Part shown: in pieces, positions 17,537 through 26,413 of the stretch | How positions within the stretch are numbered: the first letter of the stretch is position 1 | Layout: every line of letters begins with the position of its first letter | Assembly: GCF_030149515.1 (NCBI RefSeq) | Contig: NZ_JASBRI010000007.1 | Span: 124,001 to 188,000 of the forward strand | Length of the DNA stretch: 64,000 nt | From: Maricaulis sp. | GTDB taxonomy: Bacteria; Pseudomonadota; Alphaproteobacteria; Caulobacterales; Maricaulaceae | Direction of reading: 5' to 3' | Position numbers and translations under genes: made by a program | Notes under the pieces: model-generated | What the model was told of the DNA's origin: nothing | The model's database searches: none | The model's input: the letters and a program-made list of their open reading frames with translations, nothing else

Positions 17537-18535
17537 TCAGGCGGCCCGGTCCGCGAGCGTCTTGATCAGGCCTTCCAGCGTATGCCCGTCCGCCCGGGCG
17601 GCGAAGGACAGGGCCATGCGATGTTTCAGCACCGGCTCGGCCAGTGCGGCCACATCTTCGGTGGACGGTGCCAGGCGGCCGCGCAGGAGGGCGCGGGCGC
17701 GGCAGGCCAGCATCAGCGCCTGACCGGCGCGCGGGCCCGGTCCCCAGGAGACCCCGTCGCGTACGGCATCGACATCGGATTCGTCCGGCCGGGCGAGACG
17801 CAGAAGGTCCAGGATCGCTTCCAGCACGCGCTCGCCGACGGGCAGACGGCGGACGAGGGCCTGCAGCTTCATCACCTCGTCCGGATTGAGGACTGCAATC
17901 GCCTCGGCCTCTTCCGCGCCGGTCGTTGCCAGCAAGACGGCCCGTTCGGCCTCGCGCTTGGGATACGGCACGTCGACGCGCAGAAGGAAGCGGTCGAGCT
18001 GGGCTTCCGGAAGCGGATAGGTGCCTTCCTGTTCGATCGGGTTCTGGGTGGCCAGGACGTGGAAGGGTCTGGGCAGGTCGTGGCGTTCGCCGGCGACCGT
18101 GACATGGCCCTCCTGCATGGCCTGCAGCAGGGCGGCCTGGGTGCGCGGACTGGCCCGGTTGATCTCGTCGGCCATCAGCAGGCGGCAGAAGACCGGCCCG
18201 GGCAGGAAACGGAAATGCCGCTTGCCGTCATCGCTCTCCTCGAGGATTTCCGAGCCGAGAATATCGGCGGGCATCAGGTCCGGCGTGAACTGGACGCGCT
18301 TGGTATCCAGGCCCGTAGCCACGGCGATGGTCTGTACAAGGCGGGTCTTGGCGAGACCGGGCGCGCCGACCAGCAGGGTGTGGCCGCCGGACAGGACCGC
18401 AGCGAGGCAAAGCTCGACCTCGTCCTCGAGCCCGTAGATCACCCGTCCGATACTGTCCTTGACGGCCTTGAGGCGTTCGGTCGCGGCATCGGCTTCTGCA
18501 ATCAGTTCTGCACCGGGTTCATTCGTCTCGCTCAT
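17537..18535 (-). CDS. MoxR-family AAA+ ATPase
   Basis: This 332-aa AAA+ chaperone-like ATPase heads the operon. Walker A is GAPGLAKT (about residues 77-84), Walker B is LLMADEINRA, the sensor-1 region is VLATQNPIEQEGTYPLPEAQLDRF, and the lid helices follow. MoxR proteins with DUF58 and VWA partners act in maturation of envelope or metalloenzyme complexes. The promoter lies in the 84-bp gap shared with the divergent DUF1285 gene. The upstream Shine-Dalgarno is modest (AAAGGA 11 bases from ATG). Confidence 0.95.
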   Translation of the reverse strand: MSETNEPGAELIAEADAATERLKAVKDSIGRVIYGLEDEVELCLAAVLSGGHTLLVGAPGLAKTRLVQTIAVATGLDTKRVQFTPDLMPADILGSEILEESDDGKRHFRFLPGPVFCRLLMADEINRASPRTQAALLQAMQEGHVTVAGERHDLPRPFHVLATQNPIEQEGTYPLPEAQLDRFLLRVDVPYPKREAERAVLLATTGAEEAEAIAVLNPDEVMKLQALVRRLPVGERVLEAILDLLRLARPDESDVDAVRDGVSWGPGPRAGQALMLACRARALLRGRLAPSTEDVAALAEPVLKHRMALSFAARADGHTLEGLIKTLADRAA

Positions 18536-18619
18536 CGTCCTACATTCCTTTGCGATACAGACATGATCTATAGGCCATAATGCTCACGGCGAGCATGGCG
18601 TTGCACATGAAAGGTGTCC

Positions 18620-19195
18620 ATGCCCTCCACGACCACCACAAGCGATCCGATGCAGTCGCTCCTCGATGCCGCCCGAAAGGCGGGCGGGGGGCTGCCGCCG
18701 GTCGACAAGTGGAATCCCGAGTATTGCGGCGAGATGGACCTCGTCATCAAACGCGACGGGACTTGGTGGCATGAAGGCACGCGCATTACACGTGACCGTC
18801 TTGTAAGGCTGTTTTCCACGATCTTGCGGAAAGATGATGACGGCATTCATTATCTCGTGACGCCGGTCGAGAAGATCGGCATCGAGGTGGAGGTTGCGCC
18901 CTTTGTCGCCATACGCGTCGACGCCGTGGGCGAGGGGCGCGAGCAGTCGCTGATATTCACCACCAATGTGGGCGATCTGGCCGAGGCCGGGCCCGGGCAT
19001 CCGCTGAGTGTCCGGATCGATCCCGAAACCGGTGAACCGACACCGCTGGTGCGGGTGCGTGGCCGTCTGGATGCGCTGCTCGCGCGCCCGGTCTTCTACG
19101 AACTCGCGGAACTTGCCGTGGAAAACGATGGTGTGATGGGGGTCTGGAGCGGGGGCGAATTCTTCCCGCTGGGAGATGGTCATGGACCCGGCTGA
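18620..19195 (+). CDS. DUF1285 family protein
   Basis: This 191-aa soluble protein matches DUF1285: it has the PPVDKWNPEYCGEMDL opening (residues about 24-39), IKRDGTWWHEGTRITR, LVRLFSTIL and HYLVTPVEKI, then ARPVFYELAE near the C-terminus. The function is unknown, but the family is conserved in Alphaproteobacteria beside Nudix and CCA-adding genes, as here. ATG 18620 with AAAGG 6 bases upstream is preferred to GTG 18614. The 3' end overlaps the next gene by 14 bases. Confidence 0.92.
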   Translation: MPSTTTTSDPMQSLLDAARKAGGGLPPVDKWNPEYCGEMDLVIKRDGTWWHEGTRITRDRLVRLFSTILRKDDDGIHYLVTPVEKIGIEVEVAPFVAIRVDAVGEGREQSLIFTTNVGDLAEAGPGHPLSVRIDPETGEPTPLVRVRGRLDALLARPVFYELAELAVENDGVMGVWSGGEFFPLGDGHGPG

Positions 19196-19799
19196 GGCGC
19201 TGATCGGCCGGCTGCGTGACCGTCTCGACCCCGTTGATGCTCCCGCCGCCGCGCCGGTGCGCAGCGATGGCGATCTCAATGGCGGCCTGCCCGACCGCGT
19301 GACCCCGCCGCGCGAGGCGGCCGTGCTGGCCCCGCTGATCGTGCATGACGGGCCGCCGCGCCTCCTGCTTACCGAGCGGGCCGCGCACCTGCCCAGGCAC
19401 GCCGGCCAGATCGCCTTTCCCGGCGGCCGTGTCGATCCTGCCGGGGAAACCCCGGCCCAGGCCGCCGTGCGCGAACTGGAGGAGGAGGTTGGCATAGCGC
19501 CGGAGCATGTCGAGCTGATCGGCCGGTTCGACGGCTATCTCACCGTCACCGGTTTTCATGTCACGCCCTTCGTCGGCGTGCTGCGGCCCGGCTATGTCCT
19601 GCGGCCCGACCCGGGCGAGGTTGCGGACGTGTTCGAAACGCCTTTCGACTTTCTGATGGACCCGGCCAATCACCGGCGCCATTCGCGGGCCTGGCAGGGC
19701 CATACACGGCATTTCTACGCCATGCCGTGGGAAGGGCGCTATATCTGGGGGGCGACGGCGGGCATGCTGAAATCCCTGCACGACAGGCTATATGGTTAG
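19182..19799 (+). CDS. Nudix hydrolase, CoA pyrophosphatase (NudL) type
   Basis: This 205-aa protein has the NudL/UPF0035 arrangement: LLTERAAHLPRHAGQIAFPGG followed by the metal-binding Nudix helix RELEEEVGI. Such enzymes cleave CoA to phosphopantetheine and 3',5'-ADP. GGGAG at 19171-19175 supports ATG 19182 over ATG 19176. It overlaps DUF1285 by 14 bases, and only 3 bases separate its stop from the DUF6111 start, so the four genes form one operon. Confidence 0.92.
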   Translation: MDPAEALIGRLRDRLDPVDAPAAAPVRSDGDLNGGLPDRVTPPREAAVLAPLIVHDGPPRLLLTERAAHLPRHAGQIAFPGGRVDPAGETPAQAAVRELEEEVGIAPEHVELIGRFDGYLTVTGFHVTPFVGVLRPGYVLRPDPGEVADVFETPFDFLMDPANHRRHSRAWQGHTRHFYAMPWEGRYIWGATAGMLKSLHDRLYG

Positions 19800-19802
19800 A
19801 TC

Positions 19803-20120
19803 ATGATCCGGATCACACTGATCGAAATTGCCTCCTTCCTGCTGCCCTTTGCGCTGTTCTTCATCTGGCGCTGGCAGACCCAGGCCGATGTCAAGCTGAC
19901 CGCCACGCCGGCACTCAGGCTGGGCCTGGCCGGTGCGGCGCTGGCGATTGCCATGATGATCGTGCTCGTCGTGTTGGACGCCATGCGCGGCGGACATGAG
20001 GGCGATCAATATGTCCCCCCGCGAATGGTCGACGGGGAAATCGTACCCGGGCATTTCGTGCCCCCTTCCGAACGCGATGAGCCGGCCGATGCGGGTGAAG
20101 AGGACGACGACCCGCAATGA
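19803..20120 (+). CDS. DUF6111-like small membrane protein
   Basis: This 105-aa protein has two TM helices (about 5-23 and 39-60) and a proline- and acid-rich cytosolic or periplasmic tail with YVPPRMVDGEIVPGHF. It fits the DUF6111 family found between Nudix and CCA-adding genes in Alphaproteobacteria. Its stop overlaps the cca start by four bases (ATGA, 20117-20120). The function is unknown. Confidence 0.85.
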   Translation: MIRITLIEIASFLLPFALFFIWRWQTQADVKLTATPALRLGLAGAALAIAMMIVLVVLDAMRGGHEGDQYVPPRMVDGEIVPGHFVPPSERDEPADAGEEDDDPQ

Positions 20121-21358
20121 CACCTCCGCGTCTCGATCCGGCCCGGCACACCTGGATGCGTGCGCCGGAGACGCGTCTTGTCATGGCCGCGCTGGACGCG
20201 GCCCGGCCCGGTGGCAGCCGCTTTGTCGGCGGATGTGTTCGCAATGCGCTGCTCGGTGAGCCGGTGGGGGACGTCGATATTGCCACGCAATTGAGGCCGG
20301 ACGAGACCATCGCCGCAGCCCGGGCGGCCGGGCTCAAACCCGTTCCCACCGGCAAGGCGCACGGCACGATCACCGTCGTCTGCCGGGGCAAGCCGTTCGA
20401 AGTGACCTCGCTGCGCAGGGACGTCGCCACCGACGGCCGCCGTGCCGTGGTGCGTTTCACGCAGGACTGGGCCGAAGATGCGCAGCGGCGCGATTTCCGC
20501 CTGAATGCGCTCTATGCCGATGCCGAGGGCAGGATCTACGACCCGACGGGCGGTCTGAAAGACGTGGAAAACCGGCGCTTCGTCTTCGTCGGGGATGCCG
20601 AGAAACGTATCGAGGAGGATTATCTGCGCATCCTGCGCCTGTTCCGCTTCGAGGCCTGGTACGGCCGTGGCGAGTCGGATCCGGTGGCCCATGCCGCGGC
20701 CGTCAAGCTCAGGGACGGCCTGCATAAATTATCCGCGGAACGGGTCTGGATGGAGCTGAAGAAACTGCTGGCGGCACCGAATCCGATGGGCGCCGTTACC
20801 CGGATGTCCGAGAGCGGAATACTGGATTTGATCCTCGGAGTGAACGGATCCTTAAGAGTCATGGGCGGTATTGTTGCGCAAGATGTACAATACGGATTAG
20901 CGCCCGATTCGATGCTGAGATTTGCGGCGCTCGCCGATGGCGGACCGGAAAGGATCAGGACCATGGCAGCCAAGCTGAAAATGTCGAACGCCGAAGCGCG
21001 CCGCCTCCAGGGCGCCGTCGACCCGTCGGCCCGCGAAGACGTTACCGAGGCATTTTCCGACCTCGCGGCCGCCGAACGCGCATTGATGAAACTCGGCGCC
21101 CGCGCCTTCGAGGACCAGGTCCGCCTGCAGGCGGCCGGCGAAGTGGCCCCGCCACCGCGCGACTGGACGCTGCTGGCCAGGTTCGCCCGCGAATGGGAAG
21201 AGCCGGAATTCCCGGTTACGGGCGGCGATCTCATCCTCCTGGGCTACGAGCCCGGCCCGATGCTGGGCGACGCGCTCGACGAGCTGAAGGCGCACTGGAT
21301 CGCCGAGCGCTTCGAGCCGACCAAGGACGAGCTGATCGCGCGGTTGAAGGCGCATTGA
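20117..21358 (+). CDS. cca: CCA tRNA nucleotidyltransferase / poly(A) polymerase family
   Basis: This 413-aa class II nucleotidyltransferase adds or repairs the tRNA 3' CCA. The active site is GGCVRNALLGEPVGDVDIAT (about residues 38-57), with metal-binding D and D in DVDIA. RRDFRLNALYAD and the IEEDYLRILRLFRF motif follow. The C-terminal part is a helical body. Some members of this family are poly(A) polymerases, but none of the tRNAs that could be checked here lacks encoded CCA. A clear terminator follows at 21387-21412. Confidence 0.95.
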   Translation: MTPPRLDPARHTWMRAPETRLVMAALDAARPGGSRFVGGCVRNALLGEPVGDVDIATQLRPDETIAAARAAGLKPVPTGKAHGTITVVCRGKPFEVTSLRRDVATDGRRAVVRFTQDWAEDAQRRDFRLNALYADAEGRIYDPTGGLKDVENRRFVFVGDAEKRIEEDYLRILRLFRFEAWYGRGESDPVAHAAAVKLRDGLHKLSAERVWMELKKLLAAPNPMGAVTRMSESGILDLILGVNGSLRVMGGIVAQDVQYGLAPDSMLRFAALADGGPERIRTMAAKLKMSNAEARRLQGAVDPSAREDVTEAFSDLAAAERALMKLGARAFEDQVRLQAAGEVAPPPRDWTLLARFAREWEEPEFPVTGGDLILLGYEPGPMLGDALDELKAHWIAERFEPTKDELIARLKAH

Positions 21359-21386
21359 TCTTCACCCGCTTCGCAGACATTGAGCA

Positions 21387-21412
21387 CCCCGGCCACCGTG
21401 CCGGGGTTTTTT
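21387..21412 (+). terminator. Rho-independent terminator after cca
   Basis: CCCCGGC (21387-21393), six-base loop, GCCGGGG (21400-21406), then six T residues. It closes the DUF1285-Nudix-DUF6111-cca operon. Confidence 0.92.
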
Positions 21413-21511
21413 GTTGGCTCGAACCGGCTCGGGAGGTAGGCTTGCCGCTCGCCCCTTTGCGCAATCCGGACCGATCCAGGAGCGCGGGGCCGCCGCAGAG
21501 GGGAGAGTCCG

Positions 21512-22126
21512 ATGAGACACCCTGCGCTGTCGGAGCTTGTTCGCGCAGGTCTTTTGGCCGCGATGGCTGCCTGTTTGCTCGCAAGTGAGGCCTTCGGACA
21601 GATCCGGAGATCGATTGAACGCCCGCTCGCACCGGTCTCCCAGGCTTCATTGTCGGAAATTTCCGGAGCGGCAGGCGATGTCACGCACGAGATAGAACAC
21701 GGCATGCGTGTCGTGCGGTTCGGCGAGCTGGGCGACCGTCCCTGTATGGTCATCCTTGCGGCCTGGACCGGACAGTCGAGCCGTGACCGCGCCATAATCG
21801 ATGCGGAATGCTCCAATCGCATCAATACGTCTCAATACTGGGAAGTCGTTGTGCCGGAAGGTGCGCGGATTGTCGGAATGGAAGCGTGTTTCAACCGTCG
21901 CAGCGGTCGCCTGAAAGGACTGCGCCTTTATCACGACGGGGGCAATTTCGGCGGGGTGGTATCCGAGTTGCAGCCCAATTGCCGGGGAAACCGTGGACGC
22001 TGGGGGGATCGGGCCGAGTGCCCGGAGAGCACACGAGCCACCGGACTGCGTGCTCACTTTCGCCAGGAGCCACGTGGCCAGACCAATCCGATCGTCGGTT
22101 TGCAGCTGATCTGCCGCCCTGTCTAG
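21512..22126 (+). CDS. Secreted protein of unknown function
   Basis: This 204-aa exported protein has a signal peptide ending near AFGQ (residue about 30). The mature region has five cysteines (in DRPCMV, DAECSN, MEACFN, LQPNCRG, AECPES) plus a final LICR, so probably three disulfides. The repeated aromatic-glycine strands ([29 protein letters not shown]) suggest a small all-beta, possibly lectin-like fold. I do not recognise a family. GGGGAGAG upstream supports ATG 21512. It converges with hemF, whose 3' end overlaps by 4 bases. Confidence 0.75.
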   Translation: MRHPALSELVRAGLLAAMAACLLASEAFGQIRRSIERPLAPVSQASLSEISGAAGDVTHEIEHGMRVVRFGELGDRPCMVILAAWTGQSSRDRAIIDAECSNRINTSQYWEVVVPEGARIVGMEACFNRRSGRLKGLRLYHDGGNFGGVVSELQPNCRGNRGRWGDRAECPESTRATGLRAHFRQEPRGQTNPIVGLQLICRPV

Positions 22127-23022
22127 GGCCACGTCGCCTTGGGCGGCATGGATGACAGGATCGACTTCACGTTTCCGCCGGTCTCCAGGCCGAATTTCGT
22201 GCCGCGGTCGTAGAGCAGGTTGAATTCGGCATAGCGGCCGCGGCGCACCAGCTGTTCCTCGCGCTCCTCCTGTGTCCAGGCTTCGCCCATGCGGCGGCGG
22301 ACGAGCCGGGGATAGATATCGAGGAAGGCCAGGCCGACATCGCGGGTGAAGGCAAAGTCGGCATCCCAGTCGCCGGTATTGTGACGGTCGTAGAATATCC
22401 CGCCAATGCCGCGCGGCTCGTTGCGGTGGGGCAGGTAGAAATACTCGTCGCACCACTTCTTGAACCGGGCATGGAAGTCCTCGCCGTGTTCGTCGCACAC
22501 GGCCTTGCAGGCGGCGTGGAAGTCCTTCGCGTCGGGGTGTTCCTGGGTACGCGCAGCGTCCAGCACCGGGGTCAGGTCCATGCCGCCGCCGAACCACCAC
22601 CGGGTCGTGGTGATGAAACGGGTATTCATGTGCACAGCCGGAACATGCGGGTTCCACATGTGTGCGATGAGGGAGATGCCGGTGGCGAAGAAGCGCGGGT
22701 CTTCCCTGGCGCCGGGGATCTGCTGGCGGAAAATCTCCGAGAATTCGCCCTTTACGGCGGAGACGTGGACACCGACCTTCTCGAACAGCCGGCCCTTCAT
22801 CAGCCCCATCGTGCCGCCGCCTTCATCCCTGGAGCCGTCACCACGCGTCCAGTCCTCCAGGGTGAAGCGGGCGGGATCGCCGGCATATAGCCCCGCCGGG
22901 GCTTCGTCCTCAAGGCGTTCGAATTCGGCGCAGATCTTGTCGCGCAGGTCTTCAAACCAGGCCTGGGCGGACTGGCATTGCAGGTCGGAACCGGCGGTGG
23001 CGGTTTTGGAGGATGCGGTCAT
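22123..23022 (-). CDS. hemF: Oxygen-dependent coproporphyrinogen III oxidase
   Basis: This 299-aa enzyme catalyses the O2-dependent oxidative decarboxylation of coproporphyrinogen III to protoporphyrinogen IX in haem synthesis. Family signatures include [42 protein letters not shown], the [18 protein letters not shown] region and the C-terminal [18 protein letters not shown]. No regulator is adjacent. The ribosome binding site is weak. Confidence 0.97.
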   Translation of the reverse strand: MTASSKTATAGSDLQCQSAQAWFEDLRDKICAEFERLEDEAPAGLYAGDPARFTLEDWTRGDGSRDEGGGTMGLMKGRLFEKVGVHVSAVKGEFSEIFRQQIPGAREDPRFFATGISLIAHMWNPHVPAVHMNTRFITTTRWWFGGGMDLTPVLDAARTQEHPDAKDFHAACKAVCDEHGEDFHARFKKWCDEYFYLPHRNEPRGIGGIFYDRHNTGDWDADFAFTRDVGLAFLDIYPRLVRRRMGEAWTQEEREEQLVRRGRYAEFNLLYDRGTKFGLETGGNVKSILSSMPPKATWP

Positions 23023-23150
23023 GGCGCTTGTTTAATCGGCACCGCCGCGTACCTGCAAGCGCAGGCCGCCGGATTCCCGCAATTTGAATTGCCGGACCCG
23101 GGAGCTATGTTCCAGCGACAGGAGATAGCGGTCCGGACGGCGGCGAAATC

Positions 23151-23564
23151 ATGAGACCAGGAAACAGCACAACCCCTTATGGCTGGGCCCTGCGCGGGCT
23201 GACGGTCCTGATCGCGCTCTATTCGGCGTTCTGGTCGGGTCTGCTGATCTGGGCCTGGACCGGGCTGGCTCCCACGCATCTGGGTTCACTGGACACCGCG
23301 GGCACGCTGGAATTCGTGCCGGTCTGGGCTCGCTTTTCGGTCTGGCTGTGGACCCTGTTTCTGGCCGCGGCGGTGTGGGCCTGCTGGACGGGACGTGCCC
23401 GCGCCTGGCTGTGGGTGGTGCTGGCCATGGTGCCGCACCTCGTCGTCTTCCTGACGCTCAGCGCAAATCCTTTCTATGATGGCACCGCCGGTTACATAAA
23501 CTTCGCCATCGAATTCGGCACGGCCCTGCTGCTGTATTTCGCGGCCAGGTCTCGGGGGGACTGA
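23151..23564 (+). CDS. Four-TM integral membrane protein, unknown function
   Basis: This 137-aa protein has about four TM helices (residues 13-36, 57-79, 84-101, 113-131) and tryptophan-rich connecting loops. No family is recognised by eye. It lies divergent from hemF across about 130 bases, so it may share a promoter region. The function is unknown; reading-frame quality and topology support it being real. Confidence 0.7.
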   Translation: MRPGNSTTPYGWALRGLTVLIALYSAFWSGLLIWAWTGLAPTHLGSLDTAGTLEFVPVWARFSVWLWTLFLAAAVWACWTGRARAWLWVVLAMVPHLVVFLTLSANPFYDGTAGYINFAIEFGTALLLYFAARSRGD

Positions 23565-23588
23565 CAGCCCCGCCGTTTCCGCACACGG

Positions 23589-25019
23589 CTAGAAATCGTG
23601 TTCGAACAGGTATTGCGTGCTGTCCGTCTCCTCGACATAGCCAATCAGGTCGAAATGCTCCGCCAGCCGGTGAGGATAGAATTGCGTGAGTTCCTGCGGA
23701 CGGGATCCCAGATAGCGAAAGCCCAGGGTCCCTCCCAGGACATGTCCGCCGGGAAGGTCCGTGATGTCGAGGAAGAAGGCCGGAACCGCCGCCCGGTCCA
23801 GCACGGCTTCGTGCGTGCCCGGATAGGCAGGGTGGGCGGCGTAGCGCTGTTCGGGCCCGTAGGCGGAATAGTGGCCCGAACCGAAGGTCAGGCCCACGGC
23901 GATGTACTCGGCGCCGAAAGTCTGTGCCAGCGCGTGTCCCATCGCACCCTCGGCCCTGGTGACATGCGTGTTGTCGGCCCAGATGACGATACCGCTTTCG
24001 TGTTCCCCTGCGATGCGGCCGGCCTCGGCCGCCATGCTGGCGTCGACGCTCAGCCCGCCGCGATCGGCCAGGTCCAGCCCGTAGACCCGCACCCGGGTTT
24101 CGGCATGGGCATTATGGGACCGCAGCCACTCGATGACGGCCCACATCTCCGCGCTTTGCCAGCTGGGATAGCCCAGCGCAAGCAGTGCTGCACGGTCGTC
24201 GTCGCTCTCGCCATGGATATAGGCATTCACGGTATCCGCGCCGGCGGCGGGCATTTCGACGGCAAGCGCCGTGAAGCCTTCATCTTCGACCAGAAGACGC
24301 AACAGGCGATGCTTCAGGCGGAACAGCGCCCGGGCGCCATGGGAATTCTCGCCCAGGCCGACAATTCCGGCAGCGCCCAGCGCGTCGCGAAGGGGCGCCA
24401 GATCGTCCAGCGGTGCGTCGGGCTCCAGGGTGGAAACGGACAGGGCATTCCGGTCGATCCAGGCGATATCGCTCGCCCGTGCCTGCATGCGCGGAGGCGG
24501 CGCGGTGGCATATGCCTCGCCGTCGGCGACGATCCGGATGTCGTCGACCCGCGCCTGACCCTCACCGCTTGCCAACAGGCCGACGAGTAGATTGGGAGGC
24601 AGGCAGTCCCCGCCTGCATTCTGGCTGACCGAAATGCGGCCCTGGCCGGCCCCGGCATCCCCCATGCCGGGCGCCTGGCCGGGTTCGAGAAAGAACAGTG
24701 AGACCGTGAGCCCGTCATCCCGCGACAGCAGCGCCGCCGAGGCGGAAATGCTGGCGACGCATCGCGCGCCCAGCGACAGGGGCGTGTACAGCACGGCGGG
24801 CGTATCGCCCGCTGCCCCCAGCAGCAGGGCCGGATCCGCACCGGAGCGGTCGACAAGGATGGTGGCGGCGGCCGGATCGGCTTCGGCATACCAGTAGGCG
24901 GGATGGCCTTGCGGCGTCACCTGGTCGAAATCGCCGTTGATATAGGGGCCGTTGCCGGAATCAGCCTGGGCAAAACCGGTCAGGGCCAGTCCGCCGGCGA
25001 CAATGCCTGTCCAAAACAT
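23589..25019 (-). CDS. Secreted erythromycin-esterase-superfamily protein with N-terminal beta domain
   Basis: This 476-aa exported protein has a signal peptide (about 1-19) and a beta-sandwich-like region of about 150 residues resembling a carbohydrate-binding or jelly-roll module. Then comes an EreA/EreC-type catalytic domain with GLGENSHGAR (catalytic His about 227), LAVEMP, VYGLDLAD and IVIWADNTHVTR. In known Ere enzymes more than 100 residues separate the VYG.D and WAxNxH strands, but here only about 35 do, so the helical cap is much reduced. This and the secretion signal argue against a macrolide esterase; a chromosomal hydrolase of unknown substrate is likelier. Confidence 0.82.
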   Translation of the reverse strand: MFWTGIVAGGLALTGFAQADSGNGPYINGDFDQVTPQGHPAYWYAEADPAAATILVDRSGADPALLLGAAGDTPAVLYTPLSLGARCVASISASAALLSRDDGLTVSLFFLEPGQAPGMGDAGAGQGRISVSQNAGGDCLPPNLLVGLLASGEGQARVDDIRIVADGEAYATAPPPRMQARASDIAWIDRNALSVSTLEPDAPLDDLAPLRDALGAAGIVGLGENSHGARALFRLKHRLLRLLVEDEGFTALAVEMPAAGADTVNAYIHGESDDDRAALLALGYPSWQSAEMWAVIEWLRSHNAHAETRVRVYGLDLADRGGLSVDASMAAEAGRIAGEHESGIVIWADNTHVTRAEGAMGHALAQTFGAEYIAVGLTFGSGHYSAYGPEQRYAAHPAYPGTHEAVLDRAAVPAFFLDITDLPGGHVLGGTLGFRYLGSRPQELTQFYPHRLAEHFDLIGYVEETDSTQYLFEHDF

Positions 25020-25116
25020 GTGTCTACTCCCTCGTGGCGCCCCCCGGCGCAGGCGGCACGCTAGGGCGGTGCAGCGTGTCGGGCATACCGGGATTGGCGT
25101 GTACTCCGTCCCGCCC

Positions 25117-25578
25117 TCAATCGGACGTGGTCGCGCGCAGTTGCCGCGACGCCTCGGCCAGGGCGATCCCCGCGCTCACCGTCACGTTCAGCGAGCGCAT
25201 TCCCGCGCGAATCGGAATCCGCACGCGACAATCCGCCGCGTCGTGCACATCGTCCGGGACGCCGGCGCTTTCGCGGCCGAAAAGCAGGCGGTCGCCTGGC
25301 TGGAACGAAAATTCCCACAGGTCTGTTGCAGCGCGGGTGGTGAACAGGACCAGACGGCCCGAAGCGCCTTCTGCACTTTGCCTGTAAGTGTGCCAGGATG
25401 CGTGGCGGACGGGCTGGATAGCTGCGCCATAATCCATGGCGGCCTTGCGGATTTTCTTGTCCGTAAGGGGAAAGGCGCAGGGTTCGACAATGTCGAGACC
25501 GGCGCCGAAACAGGCCGCCACGCGCATCGAAGCGCCGAGGTTTTGCGGAATATCTGGTTGAAAAAATACGATCCGCAT
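25117..25578 (-). CDS. trmL: tRNA (cytidine(34)-2'-O)-methyltransferase TrmL
   Basis: This 153-aa SPOUT methyltransferase modifies the ribose of tRNA-Leu wobble base 34. The start MRIVFFQPDIPQNLG is diagnostic, and the deep-knot SAM site is built from LLFGRESAGVP and the C-terminal RSLNVTVSAGIAL. The frame stays open further upstream, but the conserved N-terminus fixes the start at 25578. It diverges from petA. Confidence 0.95.
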   Translation of the reverse strand: MRIVFFQPDIPQNLGASMRVAACFGAGLDIVEPCAFPLTDKKIRKAAMDYGAAIQPVRHASWHTYRQSAEGASGRLVLFTTRAATDLWEFSFQPGDRLLFGRESAGVPDDVHDAADCRVRIPIRAGMRSLNVTVSAGIALAEASRQLRATTSD

Positions 25579-25664
25579 TTTAAGCCGCGCACAGTTCGGA
25601 CCTGTCCATGTGCATGCGGCATTGCGCCGCCTACTGGTCAGTGCGTCCGGGAGTAGTTTATACC

Positions 25665-25704
25665 GCGTCAAACCCCGCTGCGGCGGGGTCGTCAAGTTTG
25701 ACGC
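25665..25704 (+). promoter_or_regulatory. Nested hairpin upstream of petA
   Basis: An outer 8-bp inverted repeat GCGTCAAA (25665-25672)/TTTGACGC (25697-25704) encloses ACCCCGC (25672-25678)/GCGGGGT (25683-25689). Both are perfect. It ends about 65 bases before the petA start, in the trmL-petA divergent gap. It could be a leader RNA structure or a protein-binding dyad controlling the bc1 operon. Confidence 0.45.
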
Positions 25705-25768
25705 ATGTTTTCTGGGGCTGGGCCCGCCTTCGGTGTGGCCCTTATTGGATAAGAGAAGAGGTCGGCTC

Positions 25769-26413
25769 GTGACGGAAGAGAACGGCGCGCCCGGCGGCCA
25801 CGGTGAAGAACCGACCCGCCGCGACTTCATCTATATCGCTGCTGGCGGCGCGGCCGCTGTCGGTGGCGGTCTCGTGGCCTGGCCGTTTATCGACCAGATG
25901 AACCCCGCAGCGGACACGCTGGCGCTGGGTTCCATCCGCGTCGATGTGTCGGTGATCCCGCAAGGGTCCGAAATCACCGTGATGTGGCGGGGCGGTCCGG
26001 TCTTCATCCGGCACCGTACCGAAGACGAAATCGCCGAGGCGCGCGCCGTCGAGCTGCGCGTCCTGCCGGATCAGGATGCCCGCAACGACAACCTGCCTGC
26101 CGGCGCGCCCGGTTTCGACGCCAACCGCGTCCTGCGGCCGGAATTCCTGATCGTGAAGGGCAATTGTACCCATCTGGGCTGCGTGCCGCTGGGCCTGGGC
26201 GCCAATACCGGCGATTATGACGGCTGGTACTGCCCGTGCCACGGGTCGCACTACGACACGTCCGCGCGCATCCGCCGCGGCCCGGCGCCGGAAAACCTTC
26301 CGGTTCCGGACTATTATTTCGAGACCGACACGACGGTGAAAATCGGCCTGTCGCCGGAAGAAGCGGCGGAAGCGGGCTGGGAAGTGGCTGACTCTGCGGG
26401 GGCTGTGGCATGA
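25769..26413 (+). CDS. petA: Ubiquinol-cytochrome c reductase Rieske iron-sulfur subunit
   Basis: This 214-aa Rieske protein is the first subunit of the bc1 complex. It has a twin-arginine motif (TRRDF, residues 16-20) before a TM helix, and the 2Fe-2S cluster ligands C133/H135 in CTHLGC and C155/H158 in CPCHGSH, with C138 and C157 forming the disulfide. GTG 25769, preceded by AAGAGG, is chosen; the open frame upstream has no ribosome binding site and no family match. The stop overlaps petB by four bases. Confidence 0.96.
   Translation: MTEENGAPGGHGEEPTRRDFIYIAAGGAAAVGGGLVAWPFIDQMNPAADTLALGSIRVDVSVIPQGSEITVMWRGGPVFIRHRTEDEIAEARAVELRVLPDQDARNDNLPAGAPGFDANRVLRPEFLIVKGNCTHLGCVPLGLGANTGDYDGWYCPCHGSHYDTSARIRRGPAPENLPVPDYYFETDTTVKIGLSPEEAAEAGWEVADSAGAVA

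Noticed and set aside
16637..18535. MoxR with DUF58 and VWA-like proteins as an anti-phage ternary system
   Set aside because: The complete BatA/DUF4159 operon next to DUF1285, Nudix and cca genes fits the known housekeeping order in this group, and no effector domain (nuclease, TM toxin) is present.
23589..25019. Erythromycin esterase as acquired macrolide resistance
   Set aside because: No mobile element is nearby. A signal peptide, an extra domain and a reduced cap make a chromosomal hydrolase more likely.
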